The notes beneath the pieces were generated by a model. That model made no database searches and had not been told where the DNA came from. It saw only the letters and a program-made list of their open reading frames with translations. Shown one piece after another: positions 58,875 to 64,000 of a stretch of 64,000 bases of DNA. The first letter of the stretch is position 1; every line of letters starts with the position of its first letter. This stretch comes from Chytridium lagenaria (taxonomy: Eukaryota; Chytridiomycota; Chytridiomycetes; Chytridiales; Chytridiaceae), in contig JAHLKC010000096.1 of the NCBI GenBank assembly GCA_025449115.1, positions 62,001 to 126,000 of the forward strand. The letters run 5' to 3'. The position numbers were made by a program, and so were the translations under genes.

Positions 58875-60221
58875 ATGGACGTTGCTGAAAGGATTGCGTT
58901 TGCGAGGAGGGAGGCCGAGAACTTGAAGGAGAGGATCAGGCATAAGAAGGAATCCCTTGCGGATGCCACGCGTAAGTCATATCCACGGCCATATGCATGC
59001 ATTGGTTTAGATGCACGATCCTTCTTCCTTTCAAAGCATTCATTCCACAAAAGGGCAGTGGCGAATGTGCAATCAAAAGCCGACTCACGCACACCCATCT
59101 CATCCCATCGTGTCGCATGATCACAGTTGATCGTAATAACCTTCCTTTCTCCCAGTCAAAGGCATTGCTCAGGACCTCGAACCCTTCCCCGCATCTCCAT
59201 GAAAGTCCGTCGCACCTTAAAGGCCATCTAGCCAAGTCTATGCCATGCACTGGTCACCGACAACGCCACCTCGTCTCTGCCTCCCAAGACGGCAAACTCA
59301 TCGTCTGGGACTCTTACACCACAACAAAGTCTTTGCCATCCCTCTCCGATCCTCCTGGGTCATGACTGCGCCTACTCACCATCAGGAGCCTCATCTCATG
59401 CGGTGGACTCGACAACATTTGCTCCGTGTTCAATCTAAGACACGGGATGGGAAGTCAAGATTGCAAGGGAACTCGCGGTCATTCGGGGTATCTGTCGAGT
59501 TGCAGGTTTATCTCGGATGTCAGATTTGACGAGTTCAGGAGATATGAGTTGTGGACTTTGGGATATTGATGCGGGAGTCAGGACTTTGGAGTTTGCGGAA
59601 ACATACGGGGATGTCATGAGTTTGGCGGTTTCGCCTGATAAAAGCATCTTTTTGTCTGGGGCTTGTGACGCCACTGCTAAAGTTTGGGATATTCTACGGG
59701 TCGTTGTGTTCAAACCTTTGCCGGCCACGAAAGTGACATTACGCTGTTCAGTGAGTTTCGCCCTCCCTTTCTCCCCCTCCCTCCCCCCTCCCTCAACCAC
59801 CTTTCTTTTTTCTTCATTTTTTCTGATTCATTGCAAAGGTTCTTCCCCAACGGTGAAGCCTTTGGTACCGGTTCCGACGACGCCTCTTGCCGTCTTTTCG
59901 ATCTCCGCGCAGACCGAGAGCTCAACCAATACACACACGACAACATTCTCTGCGGTATCACCTCCATCGCCTTTTCGTCGTCCGGCCGGCTCCTGTTTGC
60001 AGGGTACGATGATTTCAACTGTAACGTCTGGGACACCCTTCGTGGGGAACGGGTTGGCGTTTTATCAGCTCATGAGAACCGTGTGTCGTGTTTGGGTGTT
60101 AGCGCTGATGGGATGGCGTTGTGTACTGGAAGTTGGGATAGTCAGCTCAAGGTAACTTTACCGTCTCCCCTTTTTTTAACCCCTCCTTCTAACGATATTT
60201 TTTTTGTAGATTTGGGCTTGA
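58875..60221 (+). CDS. GNB1: Heterotrimeric G-protein beta subunit (seven WD repeats), frame-broken
   Basis: Binds G-gamma and G-alpha and relays receptor signals. Start [20 protein letters not shown] (coiled N-helix), then after an intron [27 protein letters not shown] blades: [172 protein letters not shown], ending IWA-stop through an intron (GTAACT..TTGTAG). Every blade is present but frames change repeatedly in 59200-59760 at short runs, e.g. CCCC before GCATCTCC near 59195 should be one longer. The end at 60219-60221 fits the canonical length. Confidence 0.88.
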
Positions 60222-60690
60222 AATACTTCACCTTTACCAAGTTTCCTCGGGCTTTTGCGTTTTTTAGAAAAACGTCATATATATCGGTTTCTCTATTTCG
60301 TGCTTTACCCCCCTTTTCCCCCTTCCATCATTCTCCTTTAAACCCCCCCGGTTTTTCTTTTTCGTCGTCGTTTACCTCCCTTTTTTTACCGCAAGTATGC
60401 TTGGAATTCAATACTCTTTTCTCTGTCTTTTCGCAGTATACGATTTTCTCCTTCTCCTGTTCAAATACAGTTTTGTCCCAAAAGGTTTACCATTAATGTT
60501 TTTGTACTAAAGGATACGATGATAAAAAAAAAGGAATTGAGTGTGAAAGAGTTCAACAAGATTTATCTCAAAACAACTGGACACGTTGATAAATACTTGA
60601 AAGCATGCGAAAATTGGGTGTCTTTTCCCACCAAAAAAGCACACTTTCAAAAAAGAAAAAAAAGAATTCTGCAAAACCCCGCCATATACC
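60222..60690. other. Spacer between G-beta and TBCK genes
   Basis: 469 bp, T-rich then A-rich. G-beta 3' flank and TBCK promoter; no gene seen. Confidence 0.45.
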
Positions 60691-63600
60691 ATGTTCGGTG
60701 TCCGTCACAACCTCCTCTCCCCCCCAGCCTCCCCAACCTCTACCATCTCCTGCCACACCTTCTACTCCTCCCACCCCCACTCCTCCTCCATCATCGGTCG
60801 ATTCCAGATCCTCAAAGACCTATCCCACCCAAACCTCTGCGCCCTCCTCGACATCAGCAAAACACCAAACGGTAACCAAACAACCACGTCCAAAAAACTG
60901 ACGATCATGGTGTAGGCAGATTATTCATCACATCCGAACGACCACAACGAAGCGTTTCAGGAGAACAGTTGAGTCTTTCTTTTTTTTTTATGGTCGTTGA
61001 CGCGTGAAACATGAAAGGGGTGGATGGTGAACGATTACGACGATGGACGAGTCAGATTGTGGATGCTTTGGTGTATTTGCAGGAACGTGGGGTGACGCAT
61101 GCTACGATGTCATTGAAAAATGTGATGGTGGATGGGGATGATGTCAAGTTATCGAATTATGAGATGGATTATATTACGGATCATGGGAGATTTGTAACGT
61201 TTCCTGTAGGGTGAGTGTGATAAAAAACGAAGGTGTGGATGGGAAAACTAATGGGTTGAAGGTATCCAGAGTATATGCCACCCGAGACGTTGCTTTTACC
61301 GCGGGTAAGGGGAGTCGAAAGGTATGGGATTGCTTTTTTTTTTTTTTTTTTTTTTTTTTGTGTGTAGAAGTGTTGATAGGGGATGCTTTTTTTTTTTATT
61401 ATAGGCGGATGTATGGGCGTTGGGGATTTTATTGATGGAGTTGAGGTTCGGGGAGACTGTGTTTTCGTTTGATCGACGGGATATTGATGCGGTGATTGAA
61501 GGATGCGTCAAGATGATGGATGATGGGATGAGATTGTTTTTAGAGAGATTAGGAGACGATGAGTGTGATGCGCTGATTAAGGACTGTTTGTGTGTGGATG
61601 TGAGGGGACGACCGGATATCATGACGTTGAGGAATCGATACGCGGGGTATCTTGATGTAACGAGAGGAGAGAAGGTGACCCCTACATGGGGGGACGTGAC
61701 GTTCCCCACATTATTCTATTTATGGAAGGTGATGGGGAATGATGTTGAGAGTGAATTGAAACGACAGGGAGTGGTGTTGTCATGTCCATCGATGGATCGT
61801 GTACCGTTGTACGTGTCCAGTAAGGCGGATGTGGAGGTGGTGATGGGTATGGCGGAACCGAGTCGCGTGTTTGATGATCGTTTTTATGTGATTCCTATGG
61901 ATGGTGTTTGGGAGGTGTTGAGGAATCCTCCACCACCGCCTTTACGAACCGTGACATCTTTATCGAGTTTCCCGATTGTGGTGACGGCGGGGAATGTGCC
62001 ACCCCCCCACCTGAGGAGGCCAAGGGGTATATGTGGAAAGGGTATGAACGGTTTAGTGGGAAGAGCGTGGAGATGGTGTTGAGGAATGGGGAGGTGAAAC
62101 ATGGGGGGGTGAGTGTTGCGGGACGGGAGAGGGATGTGGGGTATCAGGTTGGGAGGGTGAAATTGTTTAGGAGGATGTTGATGGAGTATCCGCTTTCGCA
62201 GGTGGAGATTGTGAGGGAAGCTGGATGTGATGTGCCGCCGGTGAGTTGTCCCCCTCCTTTTTTTTTTTGTTCATTGAGGTTGGTTTTTCTTTTAGATGTT
62301 GAGAGGGAAGATTTGGGGGGCGATTTTGGGGTGAAGGGGGATCCGGAGGTGGCGTATGAGCAGATTGATAAGGAGGCAGAACATTCGATTGATAGACAGT
62401 TGGATTTGGATATTCCGAGGTGTCATCAGGTTGGTGTGGAATTTGAGGACGTTGGTGAAAGCGGGGGCGTGGTTTTTAATGATTTGTTATACTTTTTTGT
62501 TATAGTATAGCGAGTTGTTGGCTTCTCCTGTTGGACATGCGAAATTGAGACGGATATTGAAAGCATGGTCTGTGACTGAACCCGCCCTAGTGTATTGGCA
62601 AGGTAAACCGCGCTTTCTTTCCACCTCTCTTCCTTTCCTAATAACGTTTGAAACAAACCAAAAAAAAAAAAGGTCTCGACTCTCTTCTCGCACCCTTCCT
62701 GACACTTAATTTCAATAACGAGGGATTCGCGTTTGATTGTTTCCGACGGTTCGTTCGACGGTTTTCCAAGGCGTTTTATCTGCCTGATAATGCGGTGATG
62801 ATTAGTGAATGCGTGAATGCTTTGAGATGGATAGTGAATTTCCTGGATCCGGAACTTGGGTTGCATTTACATGAGATTGGATTGACGGCAGAGTTGTTTG
62901 CGATACCTTGGTGAGATTATTAGAAATCTGGGGTGTTTATTTTGCTAAATGTATATTTTATTTTGTTTTTTGTTAAGGTTCATGACAATGTTTGCGCGTA
63001 AGTGTTTTTTGTTATTTTTTTGGGGGGAAAAGGAATCATTTTCTAAAGCGTATGAATAGATATCTTGCCGCTGGATCGTGTTTACTTGTTGTGGGATACT
63101 TTATTGACTGGACCTGATACGTTGTTTTTGTTTGTGGGGTATGCCATCTTGAAGCAGTTTAGGGAGACGCTTCTCGCAAGAGATTTCAATAATGTAAGAA
63201 GGAAAAAAAAAATAATTATGAATTGGATATTTATTTTTTTATATAGTTTTTTTTTTACTGATACTGTTTTTATATAGTGCATGGTCCTCTTTTCCGAATT
63301 ACCCACGGTTGACGTTGAACGATGCATTTTAAACGCTGTTCAAGCCTTTAATTGCACGCCTCCCTCTCTTGTCGCGACGGTGGAGCGGTTGCTGTCCCTT
63401 GATGATCTTTCTGAGGGTCTGGGTGCTGTTGAAGAAGGGAGGGAGAGAAGAAGGATGGAGCTGGTGGGACGGATATCGATGGAGGATTTTAAAACAATGA
63501 AACCTTTTGCCATGTGTTTTGATTTGAGGAGGACGGAAGAGTATTTGGAGGACATTTACCGTTTAGTGTGAATGTGGGGAGGGAGATGGTTGTGGGGAGT

Positions 63601-64000
63601 ATTGTGGGCTTGAAGATGATTGCGGGGAGGAGTGGGATTGTTGTAGTGGTTGTCAAGAGGAGGATAATGATGATGATAATGATGATGGTGGTGGTGGTGG
63701 TGATGATATTGATGATGATGGGAATGGTGGTGGTAAGAAAGTAAAAGCCATACTGGTGAGTAGATATTTTTAGTTTATTTTATTATATATTTTATATATT
63801 ATATTATATTGTGTTATAGTATATAATACTAACTCATTTATGAATGAATGAATGAATGAATGATAGACGGGAATGAATTATTTGAACATGGATTCCCACG
63901 AACATTATTAGCAGTATTAAGTAGGATTAATAGTAGTAGTAGGAATAGTGGTAGTAGTGGTAGTAATGGTAGTAATAGTAATGGTAGTAATAGTAATAGT
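60691..64000 (+). CDS. TBCK: TBCK-like protein: pseudokinase + TBC (RabGAP) + rhodanese, truncated by window end
   Basis: Homologue of TBCK, part of the Rab5-linked FERRY complex. Starts [20 protein letters not shown] and [20 protein letters not shown] (TBCK N-lobe signature GRFQILK). The kinase-like domain keeps [20 protein letters not shown], but HRD reads HAT ([14 protein letters not shown]) and DFG reads SNY, as expected of a pseudokinase. [39 protein letters not shown] (Arg finger), [20 protein letters not shown] (Gln finger YWQ), [39 protein letters not shown]. Rhodanese: [20 protein letters not shown], then after one shift [26 protein letters not shown] and AGT/AAT triplet repeats interrupt its end (63662-63735, 63938-64000). 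The last exon ([18 protein letters not shown]) runs off the edge. Confidence 0.88.
61334..61359 (+). repeat. 26-base T run in a TBCK intron
   Basis: Homopolymer inside the intron that separates GSRK from ADVWALG (GTATGG..ATTATAG). It may serve as the polypyrimidine tract; its length is unlikely to be reliable. Confidence 0.85.
63662..63735 (+). repeat. GAT/GGT trinucleotide-rich tract in the TBCK rhodanese region
   Basis: Near-perfect GAT and GGT triplets. Depending on frame this encodes Asp/Gly or Met/Val runs; the Met/Val frame continues the rhodanese beta strand. Confidence 0.75.
63839..63864 (+). repeat. ATGA tetranucleotide repeat in the last visible TBCK intron
   Basis: Six ATGA units just before the presumed acceptor GATAG. 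Confidence 0.75.
63938..64000 (+). repeat. AGT/AAT/GGT triplet repeat at window end
   Basis: Encodes Ser/Asn/Gly in the presumed TBCK frame, following LLAVLSRI. Confidence 0.75.

Overview
This window is nuclear DNA of a fungus, most likely an early-diverging zoosporic (chytrid-type) lineage. The evidence is dense GT-AG introns of about 30-70 nt, compact gene spacing on both strands, and a gene set that mixes general fungal genes (ROK1 helicase, NSP1 nucleoporin, MAF1, an RGD2-type RhoGAP, Moco sulfurase) with genes that Dikarya usually lack: a UBE2T-like Fanconi E2, a peroxisomal dihydroxyacetone-phosphate acyltransferase ending in SKL, a TBCK homologue and Venus-flytrap class C GPCRs. Species cannot be named from the sequence. 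All names come from reading translated exons by eye; no search was run.

Layout. 1-5.9 kb: UBE2T-like E2 (-, runs off the left edge), RBM42-like RNA-binding protein (+), GNPAT-type acyltransferase (-) and a divergent alpha/beta hydrolase (+). 6-13.1 kb (+): a frame-broken SAC phosphoinositide-phosphatase-like locus, SGF11/ATXN7L3 of the SAGA deubiquitinase module, a full two-domain SppA protease and mitoribosomal bS21m. 14-20 kb (-): GSK3 kinase and the ROK1/DDX52 helicase. 20-28.3 kb: an unidentified broken locus (+), spermidine synthase (+), a SUZ-domain protein (-) and an F-BAR/DEP/RhoGAP protein (+). 28.6-39.1 kb (-): ribosomal protein eS1, a LONRF-type RING/LON protein and NSP1/Nup62. 40.4-42 kb: MAF1 (+). 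43.2-54.1 kb (-): two tandem paralogous class C GPCRs and the Moco sulfurase. 54.2-64 kb: a promethin-like membrane protein (+), a CaMK-type kinase (-), G-protein beta (+) and a TBCK homologue (+, runs off the right edge).

Themes. G-protein signalling is locally concentrated: two class C receptors, a G-beta subunit and a CaMK lie within 17 kb. Other genes cover lipid synthesis and droplets (GNPAT, promethin-like), chromatin and Pol III control (SGF11, MAF1) and endosomal Rab control (TBCK).

Quality warning. Several genes (SAC-like, GSK3, spermidine synthase, G-beta, parts of the SUZ and eS1 genes) have well-conserved protein sequence broken by single-base losses or gains, nearly always in short homopolymer runs, while neighbours such as the Moco sulfurase are uninterrupted over 650 codons. 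This looks like regional homopolymer-length error in the assembly more than gene death, and it decides how the broken genes should be read.
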